This document shows positions 6,982-13,976 of a stretch of DNA of 17,692 nucleotides, one piece after another (within the stretch, counting starts at the first letter, position 1; every line of letters begins with the position of its first letter). This DNA is from Crinalium sp049646245 (lineage in GTDB: Bacteria > Cyanobacteriota > Cyanobacteriia > Cyanobacteriales > PCC-9333). Location: assembly GCA_049646245.1 (NCBI GenBank), contig JBARVL010000105.1, positions 1-17,692 of the forward strand. Reading direction: 5' to 3'. The notes below the pieces were generated by a model. That model had not been told where the DNA came from, searched no databases, and saw only the letters and a program-made list of their open reading frames with translations. A program made the translations under genes and the position numbers.

Positions 6982-8304
6982 TTATTTAGGGCTAACTTTG
7001 CCTACAACTGCCAATTTTCCATCAGGCTGCACTGTCCAAACATCGTAGCTACCGACTACATCACCATTTGCATCAATATCTACGTTACCGCTAGCTCCTT
7101 GATAATTAATATCTTTACCCTGGCGTACTAAATCCATTGCTTTACAAAGATCCGATACTTCTTCACCAGGGGCGTTAGAAATTTCCCTAATTTTACTTTT
7201 AATACCTTCGCCTGTGTTGGCTTTTGCTGCCTGCGCTGCCAGCATTAACAAAGCAGTGGCATCCCAAGTATGAGCTAAATAAGCTGTTAGCGGCTTATTT
7301 GTCTTTTCTTTCCATAAAGTGTTAAACGTTTGCAGTGAGGGGCCATTTGCTCCTGGAACTGTACCTAATGCTCCGGCAATGATGTACTTACCATCGCTGC
7401 TTTTACCAACTTGATCGGGAAAGTTTGGAGCATAAGCGCCATCAGGGAGCATAATTTGTACTCCTTTGCTTAAACCCTGCTGATATGCAGCTTTGAGTAA
7501 CAAACTGCCTGTTTCGGGATAGATAAGTGCTGCTATTGCTTGTGGTTTGCCACTAAAAGCGGCGGCAGCCTCAGATTCAAATGTAGCGGCTTTAGGATCG
7601 TAGCGAGTTGGCTTTTGTTCGTTAACAATTGTGCCGCCTGACTTCTTAAAGGCTTGCACAAATTCTTTTTCAAAACCAACGCCATAATCGTTATTAATAG
7701 CGATCGTAGATACGTTCTTAAATCCTTTATCGCTTGCCAGTTTAGCTAGTGCTTGCGCTTGGTAGGTATCTGGCGGTGCTGTACGCGCCCAAAAACCGTT
7801 GTATTTACCTTCTTTTGCACGTTGGGTAAACACTGGGCTAGTGCTACCTGGAGAAATCATCATTACTTTGTTGCGTGTTGCGACTTCAGCCCCAGCAGTT
7901 GAGACACTACTGGCAAAGGAACCAACTACACCAGCAACTTTGTCTACTTCTGATAGCTTAGTCATGGCAGCAGCACCAGCGTTGGGGTCGCTTTGGTCAT
8001 CTTCTGCGATATAAGTAACTTGTTCGCCGTTAACGCCACCACATTTGTTGACGGTATCAACTGCTAAACGGATAGCATCTGGCAGAGGTTGCCCAATCGC
8101 AGCTACGTCTCCGGTTGCTGGTAGTATTGAACCAATTTTTAAGCCTTTAGCGTTGTTGGTATTGCGAGGACTAGGCGAGGTTTGATTTCCACAAGCAGTC
8201 GTCAGCAAGCCTGTAGCTATTGCAAGGGTGAGTGCGTAGGCTCTTCCCGTCCTATACATCGCCCAATTAAGTTTGATGTTGCCTGCTGAAACTAATTTAC
8301 TCAT
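6982..8304 (-). CDS. ABC transporter substrate-binding lipoprotein, LivK/branched-chain amino-acid class
   Basis: 440 residues from the ATG at 8304. A basic lead and hydrophobic stretch end in the lipobox LTTAC (lipidated C38), so it is anchored on the periplasmic side of the membrane. The mature part has the type I periplasmic-binding fold of the LivK/AmiC/NatB kind: IGSILPATGDVAAIGQPLPDAIRLAVDTVN at the start of lobe 1, then VVGSFASSVSTAGAEVATRNKVMMISPGSTSPVF, then NDYGVGFEKEFVQAFKKSGG. Members bind branched-chain, neutral or acidic amino acids, or urea; the ligand here is not decidable by eye. I chose 8304 over the TTG at 8331 because it is an ATG with an AAGGA 13 bases upstream. No permease or ATPase genes are adjacent, so it is an orphan binding protein in this window. 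Confidence 0.9.
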   Translation of the reverse strand: MSKLVSAGNIKLNWAMYRTGRAYALTLAIATGLLTTACGNQTSPSPRNTNNAKGLKIGSILPATGDVAAIGQPLPDAIRLAVDTVNKCGGVNGEQVTYIAEDDQSDPNAGAAAMTKLSEVDKVAGVVGSFASSVSTAGAEVATRNKVMMISPGSTSPVFTQRAKEGKYNGFWARTAPPDTYQAQALAKLASDKGFKNVSTIAINNDYGVGFEKEFVQAFKKSGGTIVNEQKPTRYDPKAATFESEAAAAFSGKPQAIAALIYPETGSLLLKAAYQQGLSKGVQIMLPDGAYAPNFPDQVGKSSDGKYIIAGALGTVPGANGPSLQTFNTLWKEKTNKPLTAYLAHTWDATALLMLAAQAAKANTGEGIKSKIREISNAPGEEVSDLCKAMDLVRQGKDINYQGASGNVDIDANGDVVGSYDVWTVQPDGKLAVVGKVSPK

Positions 8305-8637
8305 TTTTATTTTTAGATCCTTAACTCTCAATCATGATCGAGCATAATAAGAGCGTATCCGAAAAATAATTAATTACAGAAAATATCTTAATTTATCTGC
8401 GGTTAAAATCTTCAGAACAAGCACTTGGAAAGATAGGCTTTAAGTCACTAAGCACGAAGCTAATAGCACGGCTGATGTCTAGATACTTAAGTAGTGTGAT
8501 AGCGATCAACTATCTGATTAATAAGTTAGGACAAACTTAGGACTAAACTGCCCTAAATTCGTACCTATAATAAGCACTTAATGCGTGAATTTAGGACAAT
8601 AGACCTAAATCTTTTTTGTCCTAAATGCCTCAAATAA
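8305..8637. other. Spacer between tRNA-Ser and the livK-like gene, with TTAGGAC motif cluster
   Basis: No coding frame. A TATTAT on the minus strand (8349-8344) is a weak -10 candidate for the binding-protein gene. The right half (8526-8626) holds six forms of one motif: TTAGGAC at 8526-8532, 8537-8543 and 8591-8597; its complement GTCCTAA at 8618-8624; and shorter CCTAAA forms at 8552 and 8604. Two perfect inverted repeats result: CCTAAATTC (8552-8560) with GAATTTAGG (8587-8595), and ATTTAGGACAA (8589-8599) with TTGTCCTAAAT (8616-8626). They share bases, so they are alternative structures. Confidence 0.7.
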
Positions 8638-8729
8638 CGGAGAGGGAGGGATTCGAACCCTCGGTACGGAGTTACCTACCGTACAACAGATTAGCAATCT
8701 GTCGCTTTCGACCACTCAGCCACCTCTCC
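8638..8729 (-). tRNA. tRNA-Ser (anticodon GCU)
   Basis: Reading the minus strand, acceptor arm GGAGAGG (8729-8723) pairs with CCTCTCC (8645-8639), and the discriminator is G at 8638. The D-arm reads TGGCTGAGTGG. The anticodon stem-loop is CAGATT-GCT-AATCTG, so the anticodon is GCU, reading AGC/AGU. A long variable arm (TACGGTAGG...CCGTA) is characteristic of serine tRNAs. The T-arm is GAGGGTTCGAATCCCTC. The length is 92 nt; CCA is not encoded. Confidence 0.97.
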
Positions 8730-8746
8730 AGGGGTGACAGTAAACT

Positions 8747-8774
8747 ATCATAGCATATATTTTTTTGTTGCCAA
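8747..8774 (-). promoter_or_regulatory. Sigma-70 type promoter of tRNA-Ser(GCU)
   Basis: On the minus strand TTGGCA (8774-8769) and TATGAT (8752-8747) are separated by 16 bp, with an extended TGC just before the -10. Transcription would start about ten bases before the mature tRNA. This is one of the best promoters in the window by eye. Confidence 0.65.
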
Positions 8775-9199
8775 GGGCTAGAGTGCAAATAATTTTAAGT
8801 ACGATAGTACACTAGGCAAAATTAACGATTTTCATAGTGTTTGAGGATTCTTACTTTGTAGGGAGGGGGCGCTCCATAGAGATTTCCGCCCGCAGTATGC
8901 TTGTCTTGCTGTTTGTGCTTGCCTTGCGGGGTGAAAGATAATTTGTTTGAGCGCGACTTTGTATTACTCTAGTTTAGGTAATCTTTGGATAAGTCTAATT
9001 AATAACTGCGATCGCACATATATAGCAACCGCAGAAGCTAAAAAGCGATCGCGCATTCACTACCCATATATTCTTGTGGGATGGTTTTTTAACTACCATG
9101 TGTGCGATCGCACAATGCACATTACCATCAGTCAATTCACCATACTAGATACTAAATTGACTGATGCTATAGGCGATGGGCAATAGGCAATAATTAAGT
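8775..9199. other. Non-coding spacer rich in HIP1 and inverted repeats
   Basis: No convincing gene. Three HIP1 octamers lie within 104 bp (9008-9015, 9045-9052, 9104-9111), the last inside the palindrome TGTGCGATCGCACA (9101-9114). CCCGCA (8889-8894) and TGCGGG (8925-8930) flank a T/G-rich stretch with repeated GCTTG. A perfect 12-bp inverted repeat spans 9126-9166, and three heptamers (GGCGATG, GGCAATA, GGCAATA) run from 9172 to 9192. A short plus-strand frame at 8947-9186 lacks family features and crosses all of these repeats, so I do not call it. Confidence 0.7.
9126..9166. repeat. Perfect 12-bp inverted repeat
   Basis: CATCAGTCAATT (9126-9137) and AATTGACTGATG (9155-9166) are exact reverse complements around a 17-nt loop. 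It lies 34 bp beyond the stop of the minus-strand Cys-rich membrane protein gene. No T run follows on either strand, so it is not a classical intrinsic terminator. Confidence 0.75.
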
Positions 9200-9619
9200 T
9201 TAGGAGCGGTTGTTGAAATTTTGATTTCTGCCATTAAAAGAGCGCACTTGAGGTGCGGCAGCAGCACCGTAATTCACACGACAGCCAATATTAAATATGC
9301 TAGACCCGCATTCAAGCGGCACAACTTCGCCTTGAAGCATGGCACTACAACTAACATAACCATCATTATTGGTATCTTTAATCATGCACTCAATTGGGGT
9401 AGCACCAGCATGGGAAGACCAAGACTTCATTCCCCTGCCTGCAATTATGTGATGCCAGAAGAATATTAGCAAAAATAAGCTAAGGGTAATAGAAACAACC
9501 GCCGTAGTAATCAATCCCACCCTAACTCTCCGACTGCTGAAAATACTGCCACTTTTTACTGTTGGGGAAATTTGCACCTCAACAGGGGTATTAGTTTGTT
9601 CCGTTTGCGCTTCAGACAT
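9200..9619 (-). CDS. Small single-pass membrane protein with four cysteines, unknown function
   Basis: 139 residues; I do not recognise the family. A polar, Thr/Glu-rich cytoplasmic head (1-28) ends with a basic stop (RRVRVG, 30-35), followed by one membrane segment (about 35-57). The basic residues on the N-terminal side predict a periplasmic or lumenal C-terminal part. That part has four cysteines (C78, C91, C104, C113), which would suit two disulfides, and a calcium-loop-like DTNNDGYVSC at 82-91 (DxNxDG pattern as in EF-hand and dockerin loops). An Ala patch and an Asn/Arg-rich tail end the protein. The ATG at 9619 is the only sensible start. It is divergent from the ion-channel gene, 198 bp away, and may share regulation with it. 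Confidence 0.7.
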   Translation of the reverse strand: MSEAQTEQTNTPVEVQISPTVKSGSIFSSRRVRVGLITTAVVSITLSLFLLIFFWHHIIAGRGMKSWSSHAGATPIECMIKDTNNDGYVSCSAMLQGEVVPLECGSSIFNIGCRVNYGAAAAPQVRSFNGRNQNFNNRS

Positions 9620-9745
9620 AGCAACTGTTGATAATTCAGTAACAAAACTTAAACAACAAATAAATCAGATGAAATTTTAAAACAAGTTCGTCCTGATTTA
9701 ATTATATTGGGCTAATTCTGTGGCTAAAATAAAACGTTACTTGCG

Positions 9746-9789
9746 ACGTATGAGGCTGGTGATTGGCGACTAGGAAAACTCTCATACGT
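9746..9789. promoter_or_regulatory. Inverted repeat ACGTATGAG/CTCATACGT upstream of the channel gene
   Basis: ACGTATGAG (9746-9754) and CTCATACGT (9781-9789) are perfect 9-bp complements with a 26-nt spacer. They end 28 bp before the channel ATG, in the divergent spacer shared with the Cys-rich membrane protein gene. It could be a protein-binding site or an mRNA leader hairpin. Confidence 0.5.
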
Positions 9790-9817
9790 TGATTTATGCC
9801 CATCTACTTAATCAATA

Positions 9818-11716
9818 ATGACAAAAATAACTATTAAAGAGCGATTGCGCTACAAATTTGACAGTTTCATGTCTAGAGGCACTGCTGCCCTAATCGGTGG
9901 GTTAGCGTTGGTGTGCCTGATATTTATCTTATTAATGGGAGTGTTAATTAATGTTGCTAATCTTGCGCCTGAAGGTAGCGATCGCCTGAATCTCCTGGAA
10001 GCTGTTTGGAGTGTGCTAATGCACACTATAGATGCAGGTGCTGTAACTGGTGCTACTGGAGCGTGGAGCTTTCGCCTGTTTATGCTCATCGTCACTTTTG
10101 GTGGCATTTTCGGGGTCAGTATCTTAATTGGGATTCTCTCTAGCGGTATCGACACGAAGTTAGAAAGTCTGCGTCAAGGACGCTCACGGCTGATTGAAAA
10201 AAATCATATTGTCATTCTTGGTTGGTCACAGCAAGTTTTTACACTTATCCCTGAACTTGCCTTAGCCAATGCTAATCAACCGGATACCTGTATTGTAGTT
10301 CTCAGCGAAGAAGACAAAGTGTTTATGGATGAGACACTGCAAAAAGTCCTTGGTAAACTTCACCGCATTCGCCTTGTCTGCCGCAATGGTAGCCCCAGTA
10401 ACATGACTGATCTGGGCATTGTAAGTATTCAAACTGCACGCTCAATTGTGATTTTGAATCCACAAAATGACCAGGATGATACTAAATTGGTGAAAACTCT
10501 ACTGGCTATTACTAATATTCCTAGAGCAGTTCCCGAACCCTATCATATTGTGCTGCAAGTCCAAAACCCCAAGAGTCTTGATGTTATTCAACTTATTGGA
10601 CGTAACCAAGTAGAGGTGGTGCTAACACAGGAGTTGATTTCACGCATTCTTGTACAAACTTCTAGACAATCGGGTTTATCTGTTGTTTATATGGATTTGC
10701 TAGATTTTAATGGTAATGAAATTTACTTTAAAGAAGAACCATTATTAGAAGGCAAAACTTACGGAAATGCTCTCTTAGCCTATAATAATTTGGCTGTGAT
10801 TGGCATCAAGCATTCTAACGGTAAGATTAAACTTAATCCACCTAGAGACAAACAGTTACAACCAGGCGAACAATTGGTGGTAATTAGTGAAGACGATCGG
10901 GCGATTAAAGGCGCAGAAATTACTCACCCGATTATTGATGAGCAAACTATTCAGATTACTCAAAGAAACTTTGATTCAGCCGAAAATACTTTAATTCTGG
11001 GTTGGAGCAATCAGATATATCACATCATTGGGTTAATGGATCAATATGTTGCACCTGGCTCCAATATAACTGTTGTAGCAGAATTTCCAGAAGCAGAGGT
11101 AAATCTTTCTCCAGAATTTCTGGGTACAAAACATTTAACTGTGCAATATTTCCAGGGAGATCCTACTGAGCGTCAAGTATTAGAAAAACTTAAAATAACT
11201 GATTATAACCATGTTATTGTCCTATGCAATTCTGAACTAGAACCAGACCAGGCAGATGGAAAAACTTTAGTAACATTAATTTATCTACGAGACATTGCAA
11301 CTCGCTGCAATCATAAGATACAGATTGTTACTGAAATTTTAGATCCACGAAACCAAGCTTTGGCGCAAGTGGCTCGTCCTGACGATTTTGTACTTAGTGA
11401 ACAAATAATCAGTCTAATTCTTGCTCAAATTGTTCAACACAAAGACCTCAATGCTGTATTTGCTGATATCTTTGATCCAGAAGGATCAGAGATTTATCTT
11501 AAGCCTGTAACTGACTATGTAAGAGTTAGTGAGCCTGTTAATTTTTACACTATTGTTGAGGCTGCTAAACAACGTGGGGAATCAGCTATTGGATATCGTA
11601 GTCAAGCTGATGCCAATAATATAGCTAAATCCTATGGTGTTGTGATTAATCCTAAAAAAGATCAGCCGATCGCTTTGACAAATCAAGATAGCATTATCGT
11701 ATTAGCGGAAAACTAA
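9818..11716 (+). CDS. CASTOR/POLLUX (DMI1)-family ion channel with tandem RCK domains
   Basis: 632 residues. Membrane segments lie at about 23-47 and 86-108. Between them is a pore helix and filter region (LLEAVWSVLMHTIDAGAVTGATG, 59-81), whose TIDAG resembles the ADAG filter I recall for plant CASTOR/POLLUX rather than the TVGYG of K+ channels. Two cytoplasmic Rossmann-like RCK regions follow. They begin with the near-identical IVILGWSQQV (131-140) and TLILGWSNQI (391-400), and each ends in a C-terminal subdomain with a GNEIYFKEEPL- or GSEIYLKPV-type motif. This duplication is typical of the family (DMI1-type cation channels acting in nuclear-envelope signalling in legumes). The bacterial role is little studied; potassium, sodium or calcium flux is possible. 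The gene is monocistronic, with no clear ribosome site before the ATG. Confidence 0.9.
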   Translation: MTKITIKERLRYKFDSFMSRGTAALIGGLALVCLIFILLMGVLINVANLAPEGSDRLNLLEAVWSVLMHTIDAGAVTGATGAWSFRLFMLIVTFGGIFGVSILIGILSSGIDTKLESLRQGRSRLIEKNHIVILGWSQQVFTLIPELALANANQPDTCIVVLSEEDKVFMDETLQKVLGKLHRIRLVCRNGSPSNMTDLGIVSIQTARSIVILNPQNDQDDTKLVKTLLAITNIPRAVPEPYHIVLQVQNPKSLDVIQLIGRNQVEVVLTQELISRILVQTSRQSGLSVVYMDLLDFNGNEIYFKEEPLLEGKTYGNALLAYNNLAVIGIKHSNGKIKLNPPRDKQLQPGEQLVVISEDDRAIKGAEITHPIIDEQTIQITQRNFDSAENTLILGWSNQIYHIIGLMDQYVAPGSNITVVAEFPEAEVNLSPEFLGTKHLTVQYFQGDPTERQVLEKLKITDYNHVIVLCNSELEPDQADGKTLVTLIYLRDIATRCNHKIQIVTEILDPRNQALAQVARPDDFVLSEQIISLILAQIVQHKDLNAVFADIFDPEGSEIYLKPVTDYVRVSEPVNFYTIVEAAKQRGESAIGYRSQADANNIAKSYGVVINPKKDQPIALTNQDSIIVLAEN

Positions 11717-11825
11717 CCAATTTTGGTGGGATGTTCTGGTGGCGATCGCGCTTACGCTATTGCGGTTAATTGTAGGGTGGGAAGAATTAACAGTGGGCAG
11801 TATTTAGGTTTGCGATCGCTTAGTT

Positions 11826-11953
11826 AAGCTGTTGTGAAGATCGCATTTTATGTTTGGGGGGAGAGGAGGGAGGAGGGAGGAGAGAGGGGAAAAGAGTTTG
11901 ATAAATTTTCCCTAAATTTCAAGATGTACAAGCTTATATGCGCGGCACGCTTA
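11826..11953. repeat. Dispersed repeat with 41-nt homopurine tract, copy A
   Basis: AAGCTGTTGTG (11826-11836), then an uninterrupted purine run 11856-11896, GTTTGATAA (11896-11904), ATGTACAA (11924-11931) and ATGCGCG (11938-11944). The same blocks recur in the same order at an offset of 5741 (last block 5740) near the window's right end. The purine run has four G tracts of three or more, so a G-quadruplex or triplex is possible. Confidence 0.8.
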
Positions 11954-12085
11954 TAAGTTAAGGAAAATAAGCATATTCAGCTTTGCTCAATCTCTCAGTC
12001 TCTTGATATCTATCGCAAGGAAGTTGGGCAAAACAAGTATTTTTATCCTTCCTCAGTCTCAAGTATGAATAATCAAAGCTGTTAA

Positions 12086-12122
12086 TTTATCTCCAGTAGG
12101 CGATGATCCCTGGGGAGATAAA
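12086..12122. promoter_or_regulatory. Inverted repeat TTTATCTCC/GGAGATAAA upstream of the glycosyltransferase
   Basis: A perfect 9-bp inverted repeat (12086-12094 with 12114-12122). It can extend by two more pairs if two Gs are bulged (CCAG with CTGG). It lies 132-168 bp before the gene start and about 75-110 bp upstream of the likely -10, a position suited to a DNA-binding regulator rather than a leader structure. Confidence 0.4.
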
Positions 12123-12194
12123 CTATTATTCTATGGAGTGTCAGCAAACTTATTAAGATTAGTTTAATTTTAGGTAGCAAGTGTAGAAGCTAAT

Positions 12195-12200
12195 TATAAT
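12195..12200 (+). promoter_or_regulatory. Candidate -10 of the glycosyltransferase gene
   Basis: Exact TATAAT 53 bp before the ATG. The -35 region holds only TAGCAA with 14-bp spacing, so it would need an activator or another sigma factor. Confidence 0.4.
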
Positions 12201-12253
12201 AAACGCCTCGCATTTGCCCAATAAATCTTTCAGTTAAAAAAAGCATAAAACCT

Positions 12254-13522
12254 ATGGCTTCCATAAACAAAAAGCACATTGCCTTAATATCTGTCCACGG
12301 TGATCCGGCGATTGAAATTGGTAAGGAAGAGGCTGGTGGGCAAAATGTCTATGTGCGTAAGGTAGGTGAGGCTCTAGCTAAACAGGGTTGGCAGGTAGAT
12401 ATGTTTACTCGCCAAGCTAGTGCAACAGATCCAAAAATTGTTCAACATACACCTAATTGTAGAACAATTCGTTTAACCGCCGGACCTGAAGAATTTGTAC
12501 CAAGAGATAATATTTTTGAATATTTGCCAGAGTTTGTTGACCAGTTGCTTAAGTTTCAAAAGCAATCAGGAATTATTTATTCCTTAGTGCATACAAATTA
12601 CTGGTTATCCTCATGGGTGGGGATGCAGCTAACAAAAATTCAAGGAATCCCACAAGTTCATACTTATCACTCTTTGGGTGCAGTTAAATATAAGTCGATT
12701 ACGACAATTCCGATGATCGCTAGTACACGGTTAGCTACGGAAAAAGCTGTATTAGAGACAGCAAATCGGATTGTAGCAACCAGTCCTCAAGAAAAAGATC
12801 ATATGCGATCGCTTGTCTCTCAAAAAGGCAGCATTGATATTATTCCCTGTGGTACTGATACTCGCAAATTCGGGTCTATTACTAAGGAAGCAGCAAGGGC
12901 GAAATTAAATATTTCTCCTGAAACTAAGGTAATCCTTTATGTAGGAAGATTTGATCGGCGCAAAGGGATTGAAACTTTGGTACGTGCTGTTAATCGTTCT
13001 CAGTTGCGGGGTAAAGCAGACCTCAAGCTGATTATCGGTGGTGGTAGTCGTCCTGGTCAAAGTGATGGTAAGGAACGCTCGCGCATTGAAAGTATTGTTG
13101 CAGAACTCGGTATGCAAGAGTTCACTATCTTCCCTGGACGCTTGGATGAAACTACTTTGCCAATTTACTATGCAGCCGCAGATGTTTCCGTAGTTCCTAG
13201 CCACTATGAACCTTTTGGATTAGTAACTATTGAAGCAATGGCAAGTGGAACGCCTGTTGTTGGTAGCAATGTCGGCGGTCTACAGTTTACTGTAGTACCA
13301 GAAGAAACTGGATTGCTCTGTCCGCCTAAAGATGAAGTTGCTTTTGCTGAAGCGATTGATCGCATTTTGAGTCATCCAGAATGGCGCAACGAACTAGGCG
13401 ACAATGCCAGAAAGCGGGTAGAAGAAATGTTTAGCTGGGATGGTGTAGCTTCTCAGTTGGGTAAATTATACGAACAGCTAATGGCACAATCTGCGGAAGA
13501 TCTTACTGCCGTTAGTGCATAA
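12254..13522 (+). CDS. GT4-family glycosyltransferase, sucrose-phosphate-synthase-like
   Basis: 422 residues in two Rossmann domains (GT-B fold). The N-terminal domain has the GGQNVYVRKVGEALAKQGW motif (28-46) seen in sucrose synthases, sucrose-phosphate synthases and MshA-type enzymes. The C-terminal domain has YVGRFDRRKGIETLVRA (229-245), with R232 and K237 as the usual phosphate contacts, and the E-x7-E motif at E319 and E327 in HYEPFGLVTIEAMASGTPVVG. There is no regulatory N-terminal extension and no phosphatase domain, which fits the minimal SPS-like proteins of Anabaena-type cyanobacteria. Sucrose-6-phosphate synthesis from UDP/ADP-glucose and fructose-6-phosphate is plausible, as an osmolyte or carbon carrier, but other acceptors cannot be excluded. 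The gene stands alone and ends at a clear terminator. Confidence 0.85.
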   Translation: MASINKKHIALISVHGDPAIEIGKEEAGGQNVYVRKVGEALAKQGWQVDMFTRQASATDPKIVQHTPNCRTIRLTAGPEEFVPRDNIFEYLPEFVDQLLKFQKQSGIIYSLVHTNYWLSSWVGMQLTKIQGIPQVHTYHSLGAVKYKSITTIPMIASTRLATEKAVLETANRIVATSPQEKDHMRSLVSQKGSIDIIPCGTDTRKFGSITKEAARAKLNISPETKVILYVGRFDRRKGIETLVRAVNRSQLRGKADLKLIIGGGSRPGQSDGKERSRIESIVAELGMQEFTIFPGRLDETTLPIYYAAADVSVVPSHYEPFGLVTIEAMASGTPVVGSNVGGLQFTVVPEETGLLCPPKDEVAFAEAIDRILSHPEWRNELGDNARKRVEEMFSWDGVASQLGKLYEQLMAQSAEDLTAVSA

Positions 13523-13555
13523 AGTTCAACTTGCTGGATGGTTATTCTTGAGGTT

Positions 13556-13590
13556 TTAGGGCATCCCAATTAGGGATGTCCTAATTTTTA
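13556..13590 (+). terminator. Rho-independent terminator of the glycosyltransferase gene
   Basis: TTAGGGCATCCC (13556-13567), loop AATTA, GGGATGTCCTAA (13573-13584), then five Ts. This is a 12-bp stem with one G-U pair, 34 bp after the stop codon. Confidence 0.88.
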
Positions 13591-13976
13591 TAAGACTTAC
13601 GCAGACAGGACTTACGCAAATTATGAAAATAAACACCATCTGTAGGGGCAATCCCCCTGTGGTTGCCCCTGTATTTAGTGTATCTTACTCATCTCTTTAT
13701 TTTGATTAAGGAAAATTAGCAATTTTAATTAAAATTAATATAATTTATAGTTAAGATTTTTATATAACAATAAAAAAAACAAATGGGGATTACTAAATGT
13801 GAGCAAATGTTATGTACACTACAATAGTAATTACCCAAAAATTACTAAGCTTAATATCAAATTAAGCTGATATTGTTATCTATAGTTTGATTCCAAGTCA
13901 AATGTTGGGCGATCGCACTACTTCCAGCTATCAACTAAATAAATTAGAACCTACTTCTAAATACCTCTTAGGGTAG
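13591..13976. other. Spacer upstream of the aldolase gene with repeats and alternative hairpins
   Basis: No gene. GACTTACGCA occurs twice in direct orientation (13594-13603 and 13609-13618); related sequence forms the ends of a MITE-like element at 14785. AGGGGCAA (13644-13651) pairs with TTGCCCCT (13663-13670), a common cyanobacterial dispersed hairpin. A very AT-rich stretch (13700-13790) follows. Two overlapping hairpins occupy 13848-13874, and a HIP1 octamer lies near 13910. Confidence 0.65.
13848..13874 (+). promoter_or_regulatory. Two mutually exclusive hairpins
   Basis: AGCTTAAT (13848-13855) pairs with ATTAAGCT (13861-13868) around a 5-nt loop. Alternatively AATATCA (13853-13859) pairs with TGATATT (13868-13874) around 8 nt. 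The stems share bases, so only one can form. It lies about 100-130 bp upstream of the aldolase start, with no T run next to it. Confidence 0.4.

Larger units (their letters stand above)
11717..12253. other. 537-bp non-coding spacer: purine tract, hairpins and candidate promoter
   Basis: No gene-like frame. HIP1 octamers lie at 11742 and 11813. Copy A of a dispersed repeat with a 41-nt purine run covers about 11826-11953. Within it CTTATATGCG (11933-11942) pairs with CGCTTATAAG (11948-11957) with one mismatch. Farther on, TTTATCTCC (12086-12094) pairs with GGAGATAAA (12114-12122). A perfect TATAAT at 12195-12200 is the likeliest -10 for the glycosyltransferase gene, without a good -35. Confidence 0.65.

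Noticed and set aside
8526..8626. Remnant end of a type V-K CRISPR-associated transposon beside a tRNA
   Set aside because: The position is suggestive, but the motif TTAGGAC does not match the end repeats I remember, and no Cas12k, tnsB/C, tniQ or CRISPR is present; kept only as one option in a finding.
8947..9186. 79-residue plus-strand frame between tRNA-Ser and the Cys-rich protein gene
   Set aside because: It lacks an ATG start and a ribosome site, spans three HIP1 sites, a 12-bp inverted repeat and heptamers, and has no recognisable domain.
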